From Microbacterium yannicii (GTDB lineage Bacteria > Actinomycetota > Actinomycetes > Actinomycetales > Microbacteriaceae): 64,000 nt of DNA. Positions 18,324 to 26,119 of this stretch are shown here, piece by piece. The DNA is taken from positions 1 through 64,000 of the forward strand of contig NZ_JAMXMB010000035.1 in assembly GCF_024055635.1 (NCBI RefSeq). The letters run 5' to 3'. The position numbers and the translations under genes are program-made. Within the stretch, counting starts at the first letter, position 1; every line of letters begins with the position of its first letter. The notes under the pieces are model-generated. The model did no database searches, was not told the DNA's origin, and worked only from the letters and a program-made list of their open reading frames with translations.

Positions 18324-19447
18324 TGCCTTCGACCGCGGAGTCCTCGAGCCGGACGCCCTTCTTCGCCCGCCCCTGGGTGAGGTGGGCGGGGATCGGCCTC
18401 GTCGTCGTGCTGCTCGTGGTCGGGCCGCTCATCCTGCCCGAGTTCGCCAACCAGACGATCGCCCGCATCGGCGTCTTCGCCGTCGCCGTGCTGGGCCTCA
18501 ACGTCGTGATGGGCTACACGGGTCAGGTCTCGCTGGGGCAGATCTTCTTCGTCGGCGTCGGGGCGTACGCCACTGCGTGGGGCGTGGAGCACGACTGGAA
18601 CGTCGTGCTCGTGTTCCTGCTGGCGTGCCTGGTGCCCGCCGTCATCGGACTCCTCATCGCCCTCGCCGCTGCGCGCCTGGGCGGCCTCGCGATCGCGATG
18701 GTGACGATCGCCCTGCCGATCGTGGGCGTGCCGCTCGCGAAACGGCTGTCAGACCTCACCGGCGGATCGCAGGGCACCTCCGCGCGCTTCACCGACGCCC
18801 CCGAGTGGACCGGGCTGTACGACGACCAGTGGCAGCTGTACATCGTGATCCTCATCGGCGGCATCACGTTCCTGCTCACCCGGAATCTCGTCCGCGGCAA
18901 GTACGGCCGCGCCTTCGCGATCGTGAAGGGCAACGAGGCCGTCGCCGGCTCGATGGGCATCTCGCCGTACCGCTACAAGGTGCTCGCGTTCACGATCGCC
19001 TCGCTCATCGGCGGCGTCAGCGGGTTCCTCTACATGGTGGTCATCCAGTACACCTCACCCGAGACGCTGCACTTCGGGCACTCGATCGAGCTCCTCGCCT
19101 CGATGGTGATCGGCGGTGCCGGCAGCATCGTCGGCTCGCTCCTCGGCGGCGCCTGGTACGTGCTGCTGCCGCAGATCACGAACCTCATCGACCCCAACAT
19201 CACGGCGATGCTGCAGGGCGCGATCCTCCTCATCGTCCTCTTCATCCTTCCCGGCGGCCTCGTCTCTCTGCCCAGGCTGTGGCGCCGTCGCCGCCGTGAC
19301 GGAGATTCTCCCCGCGGTGCCGGGACGGCCGGAGTGGGGGGCGGGACGGATGCCGCGGCATCCGTCTCCGGTTCCTCCACGGTCGCCGACGCCCTGGGCG
19401 CGCCGGCGCCGCCGACGACCCCACCACCACCAACGACGCAGTCATAA
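18323..19447 (+). CDS. livM: Branched-chain-type ABC importer permease LivM
   Basis: A 374-residue permease. Membrane segments span about residues 20-330, with the family signatures LGLNVVMGYTGQVSLGQIFF and GRAFAIVKGNEAVAGSMGI (EAA loop). The C-terminus has an unusual cytoplasmic tail of about 55 residues, first arginine-rich (LWRRRRRD) then Gly/Ala/Ser/Pro-rich, ending PPPPTTQS. The tail looks like low-complexity drift and is longer than the usual LivM end. ATG 18323 overlaps livH by one base. Confidence 0.87.
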   Translation: MPSTAESSSRTPFFARPWVRWAGIGLVVVLLVVGPLILPEFANQTIARIGVFAVAVLGLNVVMGYTGQVSLGQIFFVGVGAYATAWGVEHDWNVVLVFLLACLVPAVIGLLIALAAARLGGLAIAMVTIALPIVGVPLAKRLSDLTGGSQGTSARFTDAPEWTGLYDDQWQLYIVILIGGITFLLTRNLVRGKYGRAFAIVKGNEAVAGSMGISPYRYKVLAFTIASLIGGVSGFLYMVVIQYTSPETLHFGHSIELLASMVIGGAGSIVGSLLGGAWYVLLPQITNLIDPNITAMLQGAILLIVLFILPGGLVSLPRLWRRRRRDGDSPRGAGTAGVGGGTDAAASVSGSSTVADALGAPAPPTTPPPPTTQS

Positions 19448-19469
19448 TCCACACAGAGAGGCAGGACCA

Positions 19470-20738
19470 ATGAGTACGAACCGCAGGAAGATGCGTGTCG
19501 CCTCGGTCGTCGCAGGAATCGGCATCGTCGCCGTCCTCGCCGCCGGCTGCTCGCGCGGCGGCGGCACGCCGAACAGCACCGAAGACGGGGCGGCCGAGGC
19601 CAGTCCCGGCATCACCGACACGTCGATCACGCTCGGCATCACCACGCCGCTGAGCGGCCCGACGGCAGGCCCGGGCACGTGCACGGTCGCCGGCATCACC
19701 GCCTACTTCGGTGCCAAGAACGCCGACGGCGGCGTCGAGTTCGGCGACGGCAAGACCCGCACCGTCGAGATCGAAGCGCTCGACGACGAGTACGACCCGC
19801 AGAAGGCCAAGGCCAACTACGACCAGTTGAAGAGCAGCGTGTTCGCGATGACGGCGGGCCTCGGCACTCCCACCAACCGTGCGTGGCGCGAGGCGGCGAT
19901 CGCCGACGAGGTGCCGCAGGCTCTCATCATGTCGGGCGACCCGATCTTCAGCGACCAACAGGAGAGCCCGTGGTCGCTCGGGTTCGTGCCGATCTATCAG
20001 AACGAGGGTCAGGCCTTCGGCGAGCTGCTGGCGAGCTCCGGCGAGGACCACACTGTCGCGATCCTGTCGCAGAACGACGACTACGGCGAGGGCTACGTCG
20101 AGGGCTTCAAGACCGGCATCGAGGGCGCCGACAACATCGAGATCGTGAAGGAGCTCACCTACGAGGCGACCGACACCTCGGTCGACGCGCAGCTGACCGA
20201 GCTCGCGGGCTCGGGCGCGGACGTCTTCTTCAACGCGATGTCGATCACGCCGCTCGTCATCTCGTCGCTGCAGAAGACGCAGGAGCTCGGCTGGCTGCCC
20301 TCGTGGTTCCTGCCGTCGAACACCTCGAGCCCGAGTGCGATCCTCGAGCCGGGCGGTGCGTCGGCGTTCCCCGGCGTCTACACCGTCGCGTTCGCCCAGT
20401 CGGCGGCCGCCCCGACGTTCGCTGACAGTGAGGACGGTGCCGCCTTCCTCGACGGGCTCAAGGAGTACGCCGACTACTCCGACGTGCCCGCGTTCCCGCA
20501 CTGCGTCTGGTCGTACCAGGTCGGCGCGACGCTCGAGCAGGTCTTCGCGAAGATGACCGAGCCGACGCGCGACGACTTCATGGAACAGCTGCGCAGCATC
20601 TCGGGCTACACCGCGCCGCTCATGCTCGAGGGCTCCACCGTCGACACCACCGAGGACGGCCTGCCCGCCGTCTCGACGGTGCAGGTGCAGAAGTACAACG
20701 GCAAGGGCTACGCCCCCGCCGAGAGCTGGGACGAGTGA
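19470..20738 (+). CDS. ABC importer substrate-binding lipoprotein, LivK-like
   Basis: A 422-residue type I periplasmic-binding-fold protein. The signal ends in the lipobox LAAGC (Cys at about residue 27), so it is membrane-anchored. The mature start TDTSITLGITTPLSGPTAG is typical of the LivK/HAAT family, and SQNDDYGEGYVEGF is the usual inter-domain region. Downstream of livM by 22 bp with AGAGAGGCAGG as ribosome-binding site. It sets the ligand of the importer; given the neighbours, an aromatic or phenylpropanoid acid is a reasonable expectation. Confidence 0.88.
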   Translation: MSTNRRKMRVASVVAGIGIVAVLAAGCSRGGGTPNSTEDGAAEASPGITDTSITLGITTPLSGPTAGPGTCTVAGITAYFGAKNADGGVEFGDGKTRTVEIEALDDEYDPQKAKANYDQLKSSVFAMTAGLGTPTNRAWREAAIADEVPQALIMSGDPIFSDQQESPWSLGFVPIYQNEGQAFGELLASSGEDHTVAILSQNDDYGEGYVEGFKTGIEGADNIEIVKELTYEATDTSVDAQLTELAGSGADVFFNAMSITPLVISSLQKTQELGWLPSWFLPSNTSSPSAILEPGGASAFPGVYTVAFAQSAAAPTFADSEDGAAFLDGLKEYADYSDVPAFPHCVWSYQVGATLEQVFAKMTEPTRDDFMEQLRSISGYTAPLMLEGSTVDTTEDGLPAVSTVQVQKYNGKGYAPAESWDE

Positions 20739-20769
20739 GCTGAGCCCGCGCGACGCGTAGGCGAGGGAG

Positions 20770-20796
20770 GGGGCGGCCGGAGCATCCGGCCGCCCC
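20770..20796 (+). terminator. Terminator of the importer operon
   Basis: GGGGCGGCCGGA and its perfect complement with a 3-base GCA loop, followed by TTCT, 31 bp after the binding-protein stop. Stable 12-bp GC stem. Confidence 0.82.
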
Positions 20797-20829
20797 TTCT
20801 CGACGCGAGGTGAAGGATGCCGCGATCGC

Positions 20830-21086
20830 CGGTCCCTGAGCCTGTCGAAGGCGGTCCCTGAGCCTGTCGAAGGGCGTGATGCTGGGCGCGCTTCGACAAG
20901 CTCAGCGACCGAGTCGCGGGTGTGCGTCTTGGTGGTTCAGGTCCCGTTGGTCCCGTCGCTGCGCGAGCGAGGACGCTTCGTCTCGTCGCTGCGCTCCTCG
21001 CTCAGCGACCGACTCGCGAGACGAAACGCGCTGAGCCCACCGGTCCCTGAGCCTGTCGATGGCGGTCCCTGAGCCTGTCGAAGGGG
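20830..21086. repeat. R1 and R2 repeats between the importer operon and gntR
   Basis: Two GGTCCCTGAGCCTGTCGAAG copies at about 20830-20873, an inverted CTTCGACAAGCTCAGCGACC at 20890-20911, an R2 variant at about 20955-21025, and two more direct R1 copies at 21041-21086 that touch the gntR stop codon. No gene is visible in the 348 bp between 20739 and 21086. Confidence 0.88.
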
Positions 21087-21746
21087 TCACTCCATGCCGT
21101 GCAGGACCTCGACGATGCCCGAGAGGTGGGCGCGCGTCGCGGCCTCGGCGGCATCGGGATCCTTGGCGAGGATCGCGTCGATGATCGCGATGTGCTCCGG
21201 AGCCGACGTCGCGGCACGGCCGGGGTGGAACGCGAGGCGGAACTGGTGGCGCGCCGATTGGGCGCGCAGGCGCTCGAGCAGCTGCGTGGCGGTCCCGTGA
21301 CGGCTGAGGTCGCGGATGCGGCGGTCGAGCTCCTGGTTGAGGCGGGAGTAGGCCATGAGGTCTCCCGATCCGATCGCCGCTTCGATGTCGGCGCGCAGCG
21401 CGCGCAATCGCTCGGCGTCGGCGGGCGTGAGGTTCTCGGCGGCCTTGCGTGCGCACAGCGTCTCGAGCCCGATGCGCACCTCGACGATCTCGATCGCCTC
21501 GTCGACGGTGATCGCGCGCACCCGCGCACCGCGGTTGGGGAGGCGCTCGACGAGCCCCTCGCCGGCGAGATTGAGGAGGGCCGTGCGCACCGAGGCGCGC
21601 GATGCGCCGTACCGCTCGCTGAGGTCCGCTTCGATGAGGCGCTGGTGCGGGGCGAACTGGGCATCGAGGATGGCCTCGCGGATCACCTGCGTCAGGTCGG
21701 GCCGCTCCATCGCGTCGTCGTCGCTGCGCACCGCGGCATCCGTCAT
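21087..21746 (-). CDS. GntR-family regulator with FCD effector domain
   Basis: A 219-residue VanR/FadR-like repressor. The N-terminal winged helix covers about residues 15-80 (LIEADLSERYGASRASVRTALLNLAGEGLVERL). The C-terminal FCD helical bundle (about 95-215) keeps likely metal/acid-binding positions: Asp in LNQELDRRI, His in SARHQFRL, and a late His (RAHLSGI). ATG 21746 was preferred to the ATG three codons upstream, which would have its Shine-Dalgarno one base away. Divergent from an aldehyde dehydrogenase, with motif B at 21841-21852 between. FCD regulators respond to small organic acids, and vanillate-responsive VanR is one. It is the best candidate for the motif B regulator. Confidence 0.88.
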   Translation of the reverse strand: MTDAAVRSDDDAMERPDLTQVIREAILDAQFAPHQRLIEADLSERYGASRASVRTALLNLAGEGLVERLPNRGARVRAITVDEAIEIVEVRIGLETLCARKAAENLTPADAERLRALRADIEAAIGSGDLMAYSRLNQELDRRIRDLSRHGTATQLLERLRAQSARHQFRLAFHPGRAATSAPEHIAIIDAILAKDPDAAEAATRAHLSGIVEVLHGME

Positions 21747-21840
21747 CTCGCCCATCCCTTTCGACGCCTTCGTCCGTGCACTGACACTATCTCTCGACGA
21801 TGGTCCCCCGAGAAGCATTCGATACGAAATCTTCGCGAAT

Positions 21841-21852
21841 ATCGTCGACAAT
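21841..21852. promoter_or_regulatory. Motif B operator between gntR and aldehyde dehydrogenase
   Basis: ATCGTCGACAAT, 94 bp upstream of gntR and about 260 bp upstream of the aldehyde dehydrogenase. The core GTCGAC is fully symmetric. Its position at the FCD regulator's own promoter supports autoregulation and links this regulator to the sites at 7758 and 15822. Confidence 0.68.
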
Positions 21853-21971
21853 CTTGATTCAGGCGCATGGGAGAGGCACCCTTGGGAGCAGGTCGACGGC
21901 GCCCGCTGCCGACGCGCTGACAACCCGAACAAACGCGCTTCGGCGAGAGCCGCAGTGAAGCAGGCGCAGAG

Positions 21972-22096
21972 GTCCCGGCGAGACCCGGAGCCGAAGACAC
22001 ATGGCCCCGGCGAGAGCCGAGGCCAGAAGAACACATCGCCCGGCGAGAGCCGGAGTCAAGAGACACGTGCCCCGGCGAGACCCGGAGCAAAGCGAC
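21972..22096 (+). repeat. Tandem repeat in the aldehyde dehydrogenase leader
   Basis: Four imperfect copies of a 31-34 bp unit, starting CCCCGGCGAGAGCCGGAG and continuing with an A-rich AAGACACATG-like half. Each unit contains the small hairpin-forming CCGGCGAGAGCCGG. The last copy ends 16 bp before the start codon. It lies in the presumed 5' untranslated region and is unlike the R1/R2 families. Confidence 0.8.
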
Positions 22097-22112
22097 GGAA
22101 AGGTGGCGTTCC

Positions 22113-23609
22113 ATGGGCGAGACCGCGATGGAGACATCGGTGCGGACCGGACTGTACATCGGCGGTGAGGAGCGGTTCACCGACGAGGTGCTGACCATCC
22201 CCGACCCCGGCAGGCCCGGTGCGGTCGTCGGCGAGGCGGCCGCAGCATCCGTCTCGGATGTGAAGGATGCCGTCGCTGCGGCGAAGGCGGCCTTCCCGGC
22301 GTGGGCGGCACTCACGCCGCAGGAGCGTGCCGCGCAGATGGCTGCGGCGATCGCCGGTATCGCGGACGACCGCGACGCGGATGCCGCGATCCTGTCGCAG
22401 GAGAACGGCAAGATCCGGATGGAGGCGTGGATCGACGCGCTCGTGTTCGAGCTCCGCTGGAACCTGGCCCTCATGCTCACGGACGAGGTCGACGCGTCGA
22501 AGACGCTGCCACCGGTGCCCGGGGCGATTCCGGTGTCGACCGACGTGACCTATCAGCCGCTGGGTGTCGTGACGGTGATCGTGCCGTTCAACTGGCCCAT
22601 CGCCATCCTCGGCGCTGCGCTGCCCCACGCGCTGCTGGCCGGCAACACCGCGATCGTGAAGCCGCCGCCCTCGGCGCCCCTGGCGACCGCGCGGGTGGTG
22701 CAGCGGGTGGCCGAAAAGCTGCCGCCCGGCGTCCTGAACGTGGTGACCGGACGCGATCAGGACATGGCGGACCTCATCCAGAACCCCGACGTCGCCAAGG
22801 TGTGCTTCACCGGCAGCGTGAACGGCGGCAAGCGGATCATGGAGATGGCGTCCCAGACGCTCACCCGCGTGACGCTCGAGCTGGGCGGCAACGACGCGGC
22901 AGTGTTCCTCGACGACGCGATCCTCGACGACGCGCACCTGGACCGGCTCTACGCCGCCATCTACGACACGACCGGACAGATCTGCATGAACGCGAAGCGC
23001 GTCTTCGTGCACCGTTCGCGTCTCGACGATCTGGTCTCAGGTCTCAGCGCGCGGCTCGAGAACGCCAAGCTCGGCTATGGGCTCGACGACGGCACGACGA
23101 TGGGCCCGCTGCATCAGCCGGCGCAGAAGGCGTTCGTCGACGAGATCATCCAGGAGGCGAAGGATGCCGGAGCCGACGTGCGCGAGTACGGTTCACTGCC
23201 CGAAGGCGATCTGGCGGGCGGAAACTTCGTGCGCCCCGCGATCGTCGTCGATCCGGCGCTGAACCTGCGCGTCGTGACGCAGGAGCAGTTCGGCCCCGTG
23301 ATCCCGGTGATCCCGTTCGACGACGAGGACGAAGCGGTCCGCCTCGCCAACGACACGTGGGGCGGGCTGTGCGGCTCGGTGTGGACGGCCTCGCCCGAGG
23401 CCGCGCAGCGCGTCGGCTCGCAGCTCGAGTGCGGTTACGTCTGGGTGAACGACCACGGCGCGACGCGCCTGGACCTGCGCGCCCCGTTCGGTGGCATGAA
23501 GCAGTCGGGCTTCGGCCGCGAGCAGGGCATCGAGGGCGTCCGCGCCTTCCAGGACACCCGTTCGATCGCGACCATCGATCCGGAGGCGCTGGCGTCGATG
23601 GCGCACTGA
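22113..23609 (+). CDS. NAD(P)-dependent aldehyde dehydrogenase
   Basis: A 498-residue aldehyde dehydrogenase of standard length. Catalytic residues are present: Asn160 (VPFNWP), Glu256 (LELGGND) and Cys291 (GQICMNAKRV); the cofactor loop FTGSVNGGK is near 232-240. It oxidises an aldehyde to the acid. Given the divergent FCD regulator and surrounding aromatic genes, vanillin, syringaldehyde or protocatechualdehyde are likely substrates, but the sequence does not exclude a general aliphatic or succinate-semialdehyde type. AAAGGTGG precedes ATG 22113; a second ATG is 5 codons in. Confidence 0.85.
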   Translation: MGETAMETSVRTGLYIGGEERFTDEVLTIPDPGRPGAVVGEAAAASVSDVKDAVAAAKAAFPAWAALTPQERAAQMAAAIAGIADDRDADAAILSQENGKIRMEAWIDALVFELRWNLALMLTDEVDASKTLPPVPGAIPVSTDVTYQPLGVVTVIVPFNWPIAILGAALPHALLAGNTAIVKPPPSAPLATARVVQRVAEKLPPGVLNVVTGRDQDMADLIQNPDVAKVCFTGSVNGGKRIMEMASQTLTRVTLELGGNDAAVFLDDAILDDAHLDRLYAAIYDTTGQICMNAKRVFVHRSRLDDLVSGLSARLENAKLGYGLDDGTTMGPLHQPAQKAFVDEIIQEAKDAGADVREYGSLPEGDLAGGNFVRPAIVVDPALNLRVVTQEQFGPVIPVIPFDDEDEAVRLANDTWGGLCGSVWTASPEAAQRVGSQLECGYVWVNDHGATRLDLRAPFGGMKQSGFGREQGIEGVRAFQDTRSIATIDPEALASMAH

Positions 23610-23631
23610 CCGGCACAGGGTCGGTGACCGG

Positions 23632-24213
23632 TCAGCGACGGACCGGGAAGCGCAGGTGGAGCACCCGGCTGCCCTGCACGACGATGTCGGGGTCCTCCAG
23701 CAGGTGCGGGGAGTCGACGGAGCCGAAGTAGCGCTTGCCGGCGCCGAGCACGACGGGGGCGACGTCCATGCGCACCTCGTCGACCAGGCCTGCGGCGAGC
23801 ACCTGGCCGCCGACGTCGCCGGCGGCGACCTCGACAGTGCGGTCGCCCGCGAGCTCCTGTGCCTTGGTCACGGCGGCTTCGATGCCCTCGACGAAGTGAA
23901 ACGGCGCGTCGGGATTCCAGCCCTCCGGCGCCGGCCGGTGTGTCACGACGACGACGTGGTCGATGCCGCTCGGAGGCTGCCCGTCCCAGCCGTCCGTGAT
24001 GTCGAAGCTGTGGCGGCCGGCGATCGTCACCCCGATCTCGTCCCAGTACGGCCGGATGTGGTCGTACGAGGCCTGCGACACGTTCAGTACGCCACTGCCG
24101 TCCAGGGGCACGTCGCCGCTGACCAGCCATTCGAACAGCGGACCGGGATCGTCGTTCTCCGCCGCAATGAAGCCGTCCACCGAGACCGACGCATTCATGA
24201 CCACTTTGCCCAT
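23632..24213 (-). CDS. DHFR/RibD C-terminal-like reductase
   Basis: A 193-residue protein of the RibD C-terminal/dihydrofolate reductase-like fold. The start MGKVVMNASVSVDGFIA and the internal TIAGRHSFD and VVVVTHRPAP strands are typical. In actinobacteria such stand-alone proteins are NADPH-dependent reductases of unknown substrate. It faces the aldehyde dehydrogenase convergently with a 22-bp gap. No link to aromatic metabolism is evident. Confidence 0.8.
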   Translation of the reverse strand: MGKVVMNASVSVDGFIAAENDDPGPLFEWLVSGDVPLDGSGVLNVSQASYDHIRPYWDEIGVTIAGRHSFDITDGWDGQPPSGIDHVVVVTHRPAPEGWNPDAPFHFVEGIEAAVTKAQELAGDRTVEVAAGDVGGQVLAAGLVDEVRMDVAPVVLGAGKRYFGSVDSPHLLEDPDIVVQGSRVLHLRFPVRR

Positions 24214-24276
24214 GGGCTTCCCCCCTGTTCGGAGTCACCAGTCTCGTGTGTCATGTCTGGTCGATCTTGTAAGAAA

Positions 24277-25116
24277 TCAATCGGCGGGCACGGGCCACCC
24301 TTCCAGCACGTGGTCGGGATGCTCGCGCAGGAAGCGCTGCCGGGCTACGACATACCGGGTAGGCGTGAGCCCGGTGAACTCCCGGAACTCGTGGACGAAG
24401 TGGGCCTGGTCGAAATAGCCTGCGCGAGCTGCGACGTCGCCCCACTCGATCGGCGCGGCGACGTCGATCGCCAACACGGTGGCGGTGAATCGGTAGCTGC
24501 GCGCCAGCCGCTTCGGCGTGACGCCGATCACCTCCTTGAACCGCTTCGCCACGTAGGTGCTGCTGGCATGGGTTGCCACGCCGAGATCGCTGATCGGCAC
24601 GCGTCCGCCGCTTTCGGCGATGGCGTTGCTGACGTCGCGGACGATGTCGAGCCCGTCCATCGTGCGCAGCCGTCGCACCAGTTCCTCCTCGAGCAGCATG
24701 AGCATCTCGTGCGGTGTGTCCGCCGACGCCAGCCGTTGTCGCAATTCAGCGAGAGCCGGTCGGCCCCAGATCTGCTCCACCGTCGCCGGTCGGTCGCACA
24801 GCTGAGCCGCGGGCATGGGGAGGAACGGTGCCAGTCCCCACGGCGTGAAGTGGACGCCCACGGACCGCGTCGGGGTCGGGTATCCGAACTCCCACGCGCG
24901 GGTGGGAGTGGTGACCACGCAGCCGTCGGCGAATTCCGCCGCTTCTGGATCGGCGCCCGCGCGGAGCAGAAACGGCGCCCCGAGGTTGACGATGAGAAGA
25001 GGCGCGGGCGCCGCCGGCAGCATCAGGCGAGAGTACGGCGGCTCACCCTCCAGGTAATAGAGGTCGTCGATCAATCCGTCGAGCGGAGGACCGGGCACCC
25101 TCGATACATACTCCAC
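24277..25116 (-). CDS. AraC-family transcriptional regulator
   Basis: A 279-residue regulator. Two C-terminal AraC helix-turn-helix motifs cover about residues 165-265 (ISDLGVATHASSTYVAKRFKE-like first helix, AARAGYFDQAHFVHEFREF second). The N-terminal 150 residues resemble the DUF6597-type sensor of actinobacterial AraC proteins. GTG 25116 is the start. It is upstream of the reductase at 23632 on the same strand (63-bp gap), which may be its target. Confidence 0.83.
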   Translation of the reverse strand: MEYVSRVPGPPLDGLIDDLYYLEGEPPYSRLMLPAAPAPLLIVNLGAPFLLRAGADPEAAEFADGCVVTTPTRAWEFGYPTPTRSVGVHFTPWGLAPFLPMPAAQLCDRPATVEQIWGRPALAELRQRLASADTPHEMLMLLEEELVRRLRTMDGLDIVRDVSNAIAESGGRVPISDLGVATHASSTYVAKRFKEVIGVTPKRLARSYRFTATVLAIDVAAPIEWGDVAARAGYFDQAHFVHEFREFTGLTPTRYVVARQRFLREHPDHVLEGWPVPAD

Positions 25117-25202
25117 GCTGACATCATGGCCTTGCCGCCGGTCTGAGTGGCATCACGGCGCAGCAGGGCCCGGGCAGCCGTCCACATATCCGCTGGGCGA
25201 TA

Positions 25203-25922
25203 TCACGGACCGAGTGGGCCCCGGATCGCGGTGGCGGATTCGGACAGCGGAATCCTCTCTGCATCGCTGTCGGGATAGGCATCGGTGCCGACGGCGATGG
25301 TGAGGTCTTCAGTGATGCCGCTTCCCATGGAGCTCCCTGCCGACCACGGACTGCAGCCGATGGACGTGGGGATGCCCGCACGGTACGCCAGCACGCAGAC
25401 CTGCGATTGCCCGCGGCTGGTCCCGAGGTAGACGTCGACACCATCGATCGTCGCCACGAACCGGGTGCTGCCGGGGTCGATGGTGTCATCGACCACGTCG
25501 AGGGCGTCCTCTTCGGTCGCCGGCCTCAGCAATTCCGGGGGCAGTCCTTCGGTTTGCGATGCTGCCGAGGGCTGCCCGACCGTTCCCTGAGCAACGAGCC
25601 ATCCCAGTGCTCCGCCGACGATCAGACATGCCGCGGCGACGAGCAGAGTCGTCCCTCGGAGCCTGTTGGCGCGAGACGAGGTCGTGGAAGTTTCGGTTGT
25701 CGATACCGTCGGCGCCGGAACCGTCTGCTGATACTCAGTTGACAACTCCGTCGGCCGATCCTCAGTCGACGTTGCCGCCGGCTGGGCGAGCTGTTCTCGC
25801 TTCTGCGCCTCGAGGTGGTGCAGTCGCTGCTTCTCGGAGTCGGTCAGCGGCACGGCGGGATCGGGTGCATAGAACCGGGCACCCAAGCGTCGGAGTTCCT
25901 CGGCCTCTGCGTCATCAAGCAT
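25203..25922 (-). CDS. Predicted single-pass membrane protein, function unknown
   Basis: A 239-residue protein. A charged N-terminal part with LTDSEKQRLHHLEAQKREQ (possible coiled coil) is followed by a Thr/Ser-rich stretch, one membrane helix at about residues 90-112 (GTTLLVAAACLIVGGALGWL) and an exported C-terminal domain with two cysteines that could pair. No catalytic motif was recognised. Similar hypothetical proteins are common in Microbacteriaceae. The 197 bp downstream toward 26119 contain only a terminator. Confidence 0.65.
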   Translation of the reverse strand: MLDDAEAEELRRLGARFYAPDPAVPLTDSEKQRLHHLEAQKREQLAQPAATSTEDRPTELSTEYQQTVPAPTVSTTETSTTSSRANRLRGTTLLVAAACLIVGGALGWLVAQGTVGQPSAASQTEGLPPELLRPATEEDALDVVDDTIDPGSTRFVATIDGVDVYLGTSRGQSQVCVLAYRAGIPTSIGCSPWSAGSSMGSGITEDLTIAVGTDAYPDSDAERIPLSESATAIRGPLGP

Positions 25923-26075
25923 GCGTTCGATTCTGCCCTGGCCGCCGCCATCTCACCGCGACCGCGCACTCGACAGTCGCGTCCGGTGCGGGCCGTCAAC
26001 AGGTGCCGATCCCACGGACTACAACCACGACGAACGCCTGGCCCCCAGAGCGCCAGCGCCCGACCGACAGCAGGA

Positions 26076-26100
26076 GGGCAGCCGCACGATGCGGCTGCCC
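26076..26100 (-). terminator. Terminator downstream of the 818-aa esterase
   Basis: GGGCAGCCGCA and its exact complement around a CGA loop (11-bp stem), extended outward by an imperfect GGAGG/CCTCC pairing. It starts 20 bp after the esterase stop codon on the minus strand. Confidence 0.8.
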
Positions 26101-26119
26101 GCCTGCCTCCTGTCCGGCG

